NCBI RefSeq assembly: GCF_016900895.1
Contig: NZ_JAFEUN010000002.1
Coordinates: 23,340 to 87,339, forward strand
Direction of reading: 5' to 3'
DNA length: 64,000 nt
DNA from: Parashewanella hymeniacidonis
Lineage (GTDB): Bacteria > Pseudomonadota > Gammaproteobacteria > Enterobacterales > Shewanellaceae
In this document: positions 57,598-64,000 of the stretch, piece after piece
Numbering within the stretch: the first letter of the stretch is position 1
Layout of the letters: each line of letters starts with the position of its first letter
Notes under the pieces: model-generated
The model's database searches: none
What the model was told of the DNA's origin: nothing
The model's input: the letters and a program-made list of their open reading frames with translations, nothing else
Translations under genes and position numbers: made by a program

Positions 57598-57924
57598 CTA
57601 CGACACGGCGCTAATGATAAGGTCGACAATGGTGCCGCCACCGAAAACCAACACGATCCCAGCGATATACTTGCCGCAAGTTTCGCCAGTAATACGGCCA
57701 AACCAAGCGAGATACCCCAGAATGGCAATCCCAATCACCGCTGCACTGCGAGCGATACCGCTGGTCAATAAATCCATCACCCAATCCACTCCTTCGGTAA
57801 TTGGGTTAGCAAAGGCGAGTTCAGGTGCAAGTGATAACAACAGCAGTAAAAAAAGTCGGGCACCAAGTACACGTAAGTTATGAGTGATTGGTATTTTTCT
57901 TTGTTCGAATGAGTTCACTTTCAT
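57598..57924 (-). CDS. virB2: VirB2 pilin
   Basis: 108 residues from the ATG at 57924, chosen because GGAG lies six bases upstream; a TTG at 57936 is possible. A long signal peptide ends near AFANP, followed by two hydrophobic helices (SAAVIGIAILGYLAWFGRI and YIAGIVLVFGGGTIVDLII), the mature TrbC/VirB2 pilin. It is the first gene of the leftward transfer operon. Confidence 0.92.
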   Translation of the reverse strand: MKVNSFEQRKIPITHNLRVLGARLFLLLLLSLAPELAFANPITEGVDWVMDLLTSGIARSAAVIGIAILGYLAWFGRITGETCGKYIAGIVLVFGGGTIVDLIISAVS

Positions 57925-58056
57925 TTCATACTCCAAACTTTGAGCTAAATGAAAGACACTTAAAATCCGTTGAAAGCATCATGCAAATAAAACGTATATA
58001 GAAAATCACATGCGTGAAATATTCTGTAAAGCACTCACAGAAAATAGAAATGCCTT

Positions 58057-58084
58057 TGCAACGGTATGCAACGGTTTGCAACAA
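58057..58084. promoter_or_regulatory. Three TGCAACGG-type repeats with 10-bp spacing upstream of virB2
   Basis: TGCAACGG starts at 58057 and 58067, and TGCAACAA at 58077. The array is about 130-160 bases before the virB2 start codon in the gap 57925-58246, probably the control region of the transfer operon. Spacing of one helical turn suggests co-operative binding by a regulator. Confidence 0.6.
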
Positions 58085-58141
58085 GAAATGATTATTGAAT
58101 AGACTTTAACGATCGGATTAAGCGGGGCATTCATCGGTAGA

Positions 58142-58183
58142 AAGGTAATATTATGACTATCATCTAACTTTTAATGTTACCTT
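58142..58183. repeat. ICE right subterminal inverted AAGGTAA pair
   Basis: AAGGTAATATTA (from 58142) faces TAATGTTACCTT (to 58183). The outer motif lies exactly 74 bases inside the AAGGTAA of the right terminal repeat, mirroring the left end (14939-14979), where the pair spans 41 bases versus 42 here. Confidence 0.65.
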
Positions 58184-58246
58184 CAAAAATATTGTTTTTA
58201 TGATTTATTTTCATGATGTTAGTAAAACAGTATATTTTTAACGACT

Positions 58247-58279
58247 AAAGTTACCTTTTTCCGCAACCAGTGCGGGATG
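58247..58279 (-). repeat. ICE right terminal inverted repeat with CCGCA-N5-TGCGG hairpin
   Basis: AAAGTTACCTTTTTCCGCA, spacer ACCAG, TGCGGGATG. It is the inverted partner of 14843-14875. The outer arms (CATCCCGCA at the left, TGCGGGATG here) are themselves complementary, as if one palindromic target had been split. Confidence 0.75.
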
Positions 58280-58371
58280 AACCAAATAAAAGTGTAGATT
58301 TTGATTCGCTTTTCACTTTACTTTTTGGTATTTTTCGTTTCCAGCAAATCAGAATTTTTCTTTGAGTTTCG

Positions 58372-60063
58372 ATGACGTTTGATGATGATCTTTTATATAA
58401 ATTAGCAGGTAGTGATCGCTATCAAAAAGCAGAACACATTGTCCTATCTGGAGCCGTCAATAGTGTCGTTTTTGTTGAAAATGGCGTAGAGGCTGAGGTA
58501 AGAGGGGCTTCTATCTACCGTACCTCATTAATAGCTAATGAACATGACGATGAGATTGAAGGACAGTGCACTTGCCCTGCGGCAGAGTATCAGAAACTTT
58601 GCAAGCATTGTGTGGCATTGGGAGTGTATGTGAACCAGTTAAATAGCGATGAGGAAGTAAGTCAAATTAATGAGCTAGAACAGCTTAAAACTTGGTTGAG
58701 CGAAAAGCCACACAGTGATTTATTGGAGATTGTTTGGCAGCAATTATCAGAAAATACGAATGAACGGCAAAAGTGGTTGTTCAAAATGAGTGCCAGCCAA
58801 AACACCGTATCCAGTGACAAATTAAAACGTTTAATTCGTCTCGCTCTACCAGAAGAAAGCTTGTGGGATTACCGTGATGTTTCGGACTATTTTTCTTTTG
58901 CTGAAGAAAAGTTTTCAGTAATTTTTGAAGGACTCAATAGCTTAGAAGCAGAAAAACAGTGGAAGTTATCCTTATATGCTTTAGAACACCTCGATCATGT
59001 ACTTGAGGAAATTGATGACTCATACGGACATCGTATTGAAATTGAGGAAACGCTTACAAAAAAATTACACGATCTCTTTGGTAAATTGGACTGGAGTATC
59101 AACAAAAAAGCCAGTTGGTTATTGGAGCATACCCAAAGTCATGGTCATGACTTATTTCCATCAGTACCCGGTGAGTTTAAGTTTTCTGCGGCGGTGAGAA
59201 AGCAATTTTTATCATTATGTGCTCAAGAAGTTGAGCGTCAAATGGGTGAAAATAACTCATCAGTGAGTACTTCAATACTTAGACCGTTGATTGAACAAGC
59301 AAGGCAAAAAAAAGATTGGCGAGAAGAGTGCAGACTCAAACTCATAAAGGCTAACCAATTTAGAGATTGGCTTGAGCTCAGTGAAATATGCTTAGAAAAT
59401 GGTGATGAACTAGAAGCTGAGCATTGGCTGGTTAAAGCAAAACAAGCTGCAAAGTTTGATAGAGAGCAACGAGATTGCACAAATCAAGAAATTGAAATTA
59501 ACATTGCGCTAAATGAGCATGCTAAGGCATGGAAACTAGGCAGGACACTTTTTGATACCGAACCTAGTTTCATGCAGTACAAAGAATTACAGAAACTTTT
59601 TAACCAATTAGAAACTCAGCATTGTGATAATGATTACCTGACAAATATCGAGAAGCGACTGGTTGAACATTATGCCAAGCATGATTTTAAAAATATCTCT
59701 TCACTCAGATATAGTTCATATGATGCAATTTTAGGGTTTTATCTTGATCAGCAACAAGTAGATAAAGCAAGGCTTTGGGTAAAAGAACATCAAGCAAAGA
59801 AAGAAAACTTATTAAAACTTGCAGATATAATCACTATTTCTCACCCGAAAGAAGCGGTTGAGCTTTATCATCGAAGTTTAAGACCAATCATTTCAGAGAC
59901 TAATAATGGTGCTTACGCACATGCAACTGAATTGCTTAAACAGCTAAAGAAAAAAATGGCCAATAAAGATCATACTCTTTTTCATGAGCTTATTTCAGAG
60001 CTCAAAACAGAGTTCAAGCCAAAGCGTAATATGATGAAACTGCTTAAAGAAAATTTTAGTTAG
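58372..60063 (+). CDS. SWIM zinc-finger domain protein
   Basis: 563 residues. The SWIM motif C-x-C-x(n)-C-x-H is GQCTCPAAEYQKLCKHCVAL (about residues 64-83). The remainder is helical, TPR-like (EHWLVKAKQAAKFDREQRD, KARLWVKEHQAKKENLLKLA). No second domain was recognised. Bacterial SWIM proteins often accompany SNF2 helicases, but none is nearby. It is the first gene outside the inner element, so it belongs to the outer island. Confidence 0.82.
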   Translation: MTFDDDLLYKLAGSDRYQKAEHIVLSGAVNSVVFVENGVEAEVRGASIYRTSLIANEHDDEIEGQCTCPAAEYQKLCKHCVALGVYVNQLNSDEEVSQINELEQLKTWLSEKPHSDLLEIVWQQLSENTNERQKWLFKMSASQNTVSSDKLKRLIRLALPEESLWDYRDVSDYFSFAEEKFSVIFEGLNSLEAEKQWKLSLYALEHLDHVLEEIDDSYGHRIEIEETLTKKLHDLFGKLDWSINKKASWLLEHTQSHGHDLFPSVPGEFKFSAAVRKQFLSLCAQEVERQMGENNSSVSTSILRPLIEQARQKKDWREECRLKLIKANQFRDWLELSEICLENGDELEAEHWLVKAKQAAKFDREQRDCTNQEIEINIALNEHAKAWKLGRTLFDTEPSFMQYKELQKLFNQLETQHCDNDYLTNIEKRLVEHYAKHDFKNISSLRYSSYDAILGFYLDQQQVDKARLWVKEHQAKKENLLKLADIITISHPKEAVELYHRSLRPIISETNNGAYAHATELLKQLKKKMANKDHTLFHELISELKTEFKPKRNMMKLLKENFS

Positions 60064-60095
60064 ATGTTCTCGTACCGTTAAAGTTAAATTTGAGT

Positions 60096-60368
60096 TTAAC
60101 GAAAAAGTTCACTGTGGGAGCCAATCCTCGCCAACTTCAGAGTGCTATCCTCAATTTTGTATATGAGTACTAAATCAGGCTTTATGTGGCAATCTCTATA
60201 GTTTGCCCAATTCCCAGATAAAGCATGATCTACATATTTAGCTTCAAGTTTTTTATTTTTTTGTAATGACGTAATGATGTGTCCTACTTCGATTACATCA
60301 GGGATGGCTAGTTTGGCTACTTTTTTAAAGTCTTTTTTAAACTGACTCGAATACTCTAAATGGTACAT
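60096..60368 (-). CDS. YafQ-family mRNA interferase toxin
   Basis: 90 residues: FKKDFKKVAKLAIPDVIEVG, then DHALSGNWANYRDCHIKPDL, VLIYKIEDSTLKLARIGSHS and ELFR. The His-Asp-His pattern (DHAL, RDCHIKPD, GSHSEL) matches YafQ catalytic residues. It cuts mRNA on the ribosome. It directly follows the antitoxin gene. Confidence 0.92.
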   Translation of the reverse strand: MYHLEYSSQFKKDFKKVAKLAIPDVIEVGHIITSLQKNKKLEAKYVDHALSGNWANYRDCHIKPDLVLIYKIEDSTLKLARIGSHSELFR

Positions 60369-60638
60369 TTAAGCCTCATTTATACCAAGATCTTTGAATA
60401 ATCCATGAACGTTATCAGCCTTTATTCCTGCACCACTTTCAAGCTCCTTAATTGCAGCAAGGGTTTCTGAATTAGGAGTTCTAGAACGCAGCTCAAAGGG
60501 AATACCTCCATAATTAATTACTGCTTTAGCGAATAATTTTATTGCTTGAGAAGGACTCAAACCTACTTCATCGCAAATGTTAGTAAAAGCTAATTTGGTA
60601 TCATGATCTATTCGTGTGCTCAGCATTTCTGTCTTCAT
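60369..60638 (-). CDS. DinJ/RelB-family antitoxin
   Basis: 89 residues. The ribbon-helix-helix start (MLSTRIDHDTKLAFTNICDE, VGLSPSQAIKLFAKAVI) and the GGIPFELR segment are those of DinJ/RelB antitoxins. It lies one base before the YafQ-like toxin and should repress the pair's promoter. Confidence 0.92.
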   Translation of the reverse strand: MKTEMLSTRIDHDTKLAFTNICDEVGLSPSQAIKLFAKAVINYGGIPFELRSRTPNSETLAAIKELESGAGIKADNVHGLFKDLGINEA

Positions 60639-61041
60639 ATTGCTACCAATTGTTATACATAGTAATACAATTATAGAGGATTACTTTTCTACAAACAAAT
60701 ATTTTCCCATAATGTATACATATTACATCCACACATCAGTTATAAGCATGAGTGATTGAGCGTCAGGGCAGAAACTCTTTCAACTGTATCTCAGTAAACA
60801 ATCTTGAAGGGAAACATTCATTGTTTGAGTATTGAGTAACTATTCAAGTTACTTAAGCGCTGTCAAAATACGTCAGGGGGCAGACAGTTTATGTCAGATT
60901 GTGTCAAAAATGCGCGAGATCATCACATAACTCATTGTTTAATATAATCCCTAAAATCCCCAATTTGCCAGTTTTCCCCGCTTGTTATAGAGATAAAAAA
61001 GTGTTTAAATACAATGCAATAATATCTGTAGTGTTCGTATT
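60639..61041. other. 403-base intergenic stretch before the right attachment copy
   Basis: It contains the DinJ/YafQ promoter at its left edge (TATACATAGTAATACAAT region) and otherwise no clear gene. The segment from 60899 on has only short open frames. No repeat of the dispersed family was found. Confidence 0.45.
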
Positions 61042-61100
61042 ATGGGGTGTCAGGGGTCGGAGGTTCGAATCCTCTCATACCGACCAATTTTCTTGTTGAT
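61042..61100 (+). repeat. Island attachment repeat, right copy (attR, or attL of the next island)
   Basis: These 59 bases are identical to 6882-6940. Only the 3' half of the tRNA is present, so it is not a functional tRNA gene. The diverged but alignable flank after it resembles the flank after the left copy. Confidence 0.92.
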
Positions 61101-61145
61101 TTATATATGTTTTTTCTGTTTAATCGCACGGCTGAACATTAAAGT

Positions 61146-61175
61146 GCGCAAAACTGGCGCAAAATTTGCGCAAAA
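61146..61175 (+). repeat. Three 11-bp-spaced GCGCAAAA repeats after the right attachment copy
   Basis: GCGCAAAA-type units start at 61146, 61157 and 61168; the first is 46 bases past the attachment copy, exactly as in the left set at 6986. The bases differ (AAAA for GAGA) but position and spacing are the same. Confidence 0.6.
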
Positions 61176-61335
61176 CCTCTGCTTATTTCCAATGATTTTT
61201 CACCCGTTTGTGGTTTTTACTTTAAGAAATCGAATATCGAGAATATTTTTTATATTGAGCGAGTCCAAGTAGGCTTTTTGCAGTTTTGGCAGTATTATTG
61301 CCTTGATAAATAAAGGTGGGGTTGTAAGAGTTTCA

Positions 61336-61836
61336 ATGGAGTATAAAGAATACTTAAATGCTGCACGAAAGCATTTAACTACATGTGAAGTAATTAAAAA
61401 TAGTATAGAGGAGCTAGACTCTAAGAGTGCAGATAGTGGAACATCTAAACAACTGCTACTAAATTTATACTATCTAACAGGTTACGTATTTGAATGTTCG
61501 ATAAAGTATGGAATTTATAAAGTTATTAATTATGAGCGAGGTAAACCTGTACAACAACTTGATACGGCTGCTCTGAGCTATAAATCACACATAAAATTTC
61601 ATCGCTTTACTAAGTACCAAGACCATCTTATTTCGAAAAGCCCAGGAATAAAGCTTATAGATGATAGAAGTCAGGTACCTCGAGATATTATTTTACTATA
61701 CAAATCATGGGATGCAGAAGTAAGGTATTGGTATTCTGCTTGTAATAGTGACGTTGAAGGAAGATTGACAAAAACTAACTTATTTAAGTTATTAGATTAT
61801 GCAATTTGTGCATTTAAGCACATATCGCGGTTATGA
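61336..61836 (+). CDS. Hypothetical helical protein, partner of the following ATPase
   Basis: 166 residues from the ATG at 61336 (a TTG at 61303 is possible). Helical, with LLNLYYLTGYVFECSIKYGI and a C-terminal FKLLDYAICAFKHI. The N-terminal helix layout hints at a HEPN-like or nucleotidyltransferase-partner fold, but the R-x4-H motif is not seen. Its stop overlaps the start of the ATPase gene, so they form an operon. Confidence 0.65.
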   Translation: MEYKEYLNAARKHLTTCEVIKNSIEELDSKSADSGTSKQLLLNLYYLTGYVFECSIKYGIYKVINYERGKPVQQLDTAALSYKSHIKFHRFTKYQDHLISKSPGIKLIDDRSQVPRDIILLYKSWDAEVRYWYSACNSDVEGRLTKTNLFKLLDYAICAFKHISRL

Positions 61837-61844
61837 GGGGCAAA

Positions 61845-63632
61845 ATGTTAAAGTCTTTAGATCATATTGAGAAATTGGAAGATTTTTTTAAAAAACTGAA
61901 AAAATCTAACAAAATCAGAAAGTTTGTGATTAAATTGTCAATTAACCATAATGTTGAAGTATCTATTGTAAGTGATGAGATTACATCAGTTGAATCTCTC
62001 AGAAGTGAATTCAATAAAATAAATAGAGATGGCCTGCAATGTGAACAAATATTCTTAAGTAATTATGCTGTTGATTTCGAATTCTATTCAGAATATCAAA
62101 GCCAGAATGAGTTTGAATACATTTTTGACTCTCCTTCGATAGATTTAGGTTTAAGGCGCTCTTTAGATTCTTTGCTTGATTCAGATATTACAAATATTTC
62201 AAAACCTGAAAATTGCAATGTGATCACTTTCTATAGTTATAAAGGTGGTGTCGGGCGAACGACATCCATGGCATTGGCTGCGACATATTTAGCAAGGCAA
62301 GGTAAGAATGTTTTTGTTATAGATTGTGATTTTGAAGCACCTGGTGTTATCAATTTTTTTAATACTTCTCAATTGAACTCTAACAAGTCAGGTGTTGTTG
62401 AGTACCTCAATGATTTGCTATTCGATGAGAATACTTCACTAAATGATTATACTTATAATGTAGAAAAAGCATATTCAGGTAATGGGGTAATCAACCTTAT
62501 GTCCGCAGGAAATGTTCTTTCAGAACAAAGAGACCTAGAATCTTATCTTGAAGGTCTTGGAAGGGTTGATTTACAAAGCTCAAGCTTGACTTCCTCTCTG
62601 TCAAAATTAATTCAAAATGTTCAGTCTACATTCAATCCTGATGTGATTCTGGTAGATTCAAGAACGGGTTTCAATAATATTTTTGGTGCATTAAGTCGGT
62701 TATCTTCTTTAGTAATAGCGTTTTCAGGAGATGACGCACAAAATTTGCCCGGTGTTCAGAATGTAGTGCATACTATTTCTAAATTATCTGTTCCAGCATG
62801 CATCGTATTATCGATATTAAGCTATAGTCCAACTAAAAGGTTTAAGCGTTTTAAGAGTATTGTAGAAGATCAATCTGAACAAGATATTGATATGTTTTAC
62901 TTTGACCGAAAAAATATTCTCGAATCATTGGGTACGTTTGATGAAGACTTGGATGATTTAGATGATTTTTTTGTCAGTGAGGGAGAGTCGAGTCAATACT
63001 CCAAATTTTTTAAGTTTGTTGAGAGTTTTACAACTATTTCTGAGAACGACTCTAATATTGATAATGGTGAAGAAAATATATTTGATGAAGATGATAAATC
63101 AAAACTCGATATAAAAGACGATATAAAAGACGATATATTACAGGTTCTCGAAGAAAACCTTCCCAACTTGTATGCTGAGAATATAAATTATGATTCTAAT
63201 TATCTAGATAACTTTTTTTATGTAAGACGTTGTATGGAAGATTTTTTTATTCCAGAAAAGACTCTTCTTTTAGGCGATAAAGGAACTGGAAAAACAGCAT
63301 TTTACAAAGCTCTCCAAATTGATTCGATCTTCACCTTACTTGTTGAAAAATCACAAAAAAAACATTTGAATTATACTGTTTTGAATGTGACAAACTATGA
63401 GGGAGATAATGAAGGCGATGATTTTGAATTAAACGGTTTGGGTGAAAGTCAAATCAAAGATGAGTTATTTATTAAGAAATTTTGGATAGTTTATATATGG
63501 AATTCTCTTGCATCTAGAGGTGGTTTCAAATCTTCTTTAGAAAGTAGTATCTTAGACCTGACAAAGGTTACAGTTATCAATGATTTTGGGTGTGGGTCTT
63601 TTACACCGACGTGTTTAATCACACTCATATAA
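61845..63632 (+). pseudogene. KGGVGRT-type ParA/MinD-like ATPase fused to a second P-loop domain, cut by an IS
   Basis: Start at the ATG 61845 (GAGGGG just upstream; an ATG at 61833 overlaps the previous stop). A 120-residue N-terminal domain precedes the deviant Walker A YKGGVGRTTSMALAATYLA and the MinD-like VFVIDCDFEAPGVINFF, with VDSRTGFNNIFGAL later. An acidic linker leads to a second P-loop LLLGDKGTGKTAFYKAL near residue 475. The reading frame ends abruptly in the ISKra4-type element (from about 63590), so the C-terminus is missing. Confidence 0.75.
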
Positions 63633-64000
63633 TCTCTGTTTCGATTGCTGTTTGTGATACTCCCAATATTTTTCAAGATCACCACTCGATCTCAAAGACC
63701 GTAGCTTTAAGATGGCCTCTGCACCCTTTAGACTCCACCTAGCTCCAGTTATATCTAGCCTGTCATTAATCAAGTGACGGCAGGCTCCTTCGATTACTCC
63801 GCTAGCTATTGGGTATCCGAACTCTAAGGCTTTACCGTATTCAAGCCTTGATTTGTTTTTTAATAGATAACTGATGCACTTATCGATAGCCTCTCGTTGT
63901 CTCAAATTTCGTTTTGTCGCACTGATACCAAGCCCTTTGGCCACTTGTGAAGCTTTACCACTCAAGATTTCTGTCGCTTTTTTTTCTATCCAATCTTCGA
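63615..64000 (-). mobile_element. ISKra4-family transposase, C-terminal part (runs off the window)
   Basis: The open frame enters from the right edge (EDWIEKKATEILSGKASQVA) and contains GYPIASGVIEGACRHLINDR and ITGARWSLKGAEAILKLRSL, the conserved end of ISKra4-type transposases, then stops at 63615. The element's terminal repeat probably starts near GGGTGTGGGTC at about 63590. The insertion interrupts the upstream ATPase gene. Confidence 0.88.

Larger units (their letters stand above)
14843..58279. mobile_element. Integrative and conjugative element (nested, about 43.4 kb)
   Basis: It is bounded by an inverted 33-bp repeat (28 of 33 identical) with mirror-image internal motifs. It contains a lambda-type integrase at its left edge, excisionase-like gene, primase-helicase, repressor, MobC/relaxase, coupling protein and a VirB2-VirB11 secretion operon, which is the full set for a self-transmissible element. 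Possible weak points are the short relaxase and the lack of a VirB1 transglycosylase. Cargo includes a type I restriction system with PrrC, nucleases and permeases. Confidence 0.82.
6882..61100. mobile_element. Genomic island in tRNA-Pro (outer island, with a nested ICE)
   Basis: A perfect 59-bp direct repeat (6882-6940 and 61042-61100) made of the tRNA 3' half plus 14 bases bounds 54 kb of mobile and defence genes. The repeat begins in the anticodon loop, a standard crossover point for tyrosine integrases. No integrase lies next to either repeat. The only complete one (15021-16208) sits at the edge of the inner element. Without the inner 43.4 kb the island holds roughly 10.7 kb of TIR, kinase-like, SWIM and toxin-antitoxin genes. 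Confidence 0.8.

Noticed and set aside
61042..61100. A second tRNA-Pro gene at the right repeat.
   Set aside because: Only the 3' half from the anticodon loop is present; the acceptor 5' strand and D arm are missing.
61845..63632. ParA-like ATPase as a plasmid or element partition protein.
   Set aside because: No ParB or centromere-like repeats follow; the protein is three times longer than ParA and has a second P-loop.

Overview
The window is a piece of a gammaproteobacterial chromosome of low to moderate GC. Gene content and protein style suggest a marine Alteromonadales- or Vibrionales-type host (Shewanella or Pseudoalteromonas-like). That is an inference from the biotin genes, HtpX, PepE and a lipoprotein-type CpdB, not a proven identity.

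Core chromosome, 1-6926: the end of bioF, then bioC and bioD, convergent pepE, htpX, a decayed small gene, a periplasmic cyclic-phosphodiesterase/nucleotidase (cpdB type) and an intact tRNA-Pro(GGG).

Outer island, about 6882-61100: the last 45 bases of the tRNA plus 14 bases beyond it (59 bp) recur perfectly at 61042-61100. At the same offset after each copy there are three GCGC-type repeats with 11-bp spacing. This marks a genomic island in the tRNA-Pro anticodon-loop site and probably the start of a second, related island running off the window. Between the repeats and outside the inner element lie transposase remnants, a membrane-linked receiver/histidine-kinase-like pair, a lipoprotein, a TIR protein, a three-gene TIR-like/membrane/TIR operon, a SWIM zinc-finger protein and a YafQ/DinJ toxin-antitoxin pair.

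Inner element, about 14843-58279 (43.4 kb): an integrative and conjugative element nested in the island. Its two ends are mirror images: a 33-bp imperfect inverted repeat and two further AAGGTAA-type motifs at the same distances (74 bp, then 40/41 bp). From left to right it holds a lambda-type integrase, excisionase-like protein, primase-helicase and AlpA-like regulator; metabolic or transport cargo (two MFS permeases, LysR regulator, methyltransferase, alpha/beta hydrolase); a CI/LexA-like repressor; MobC and a short relaxase beside an iterated oriT-like region; a defence-type cargo zone (nuclease, frameshifted YggL-like and HEPN genes, and a type I restriction system carrying a PrrC anticodon nuclease between hsdS and hsdR); a ParE/Phd pair; ArdC antirestriction; and a leftward VirB/D4 type IV secretion operon (virD4, virB11-virB2 with an EexN-like entry-exclusion lipoprotein).

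How it fits together: the repressor has a perfect palindrome at its own promoter, and a 10-base half of it recurs at the promoter of the AlpA/primase/xis/int operon, suggesting one switch for excision and replication. MobC, relaxase, VirD4 and VirB proteins would transfer the DNA, ArdC would protect it on entry, EexN would block redundant entry, and the restriction-PrrC locus plus TIR operons would act against phages. The right edge (61336-64000) has a two-gene operon with a KGGVGRT ATPase cut by an ISKra4-type transposase gene.
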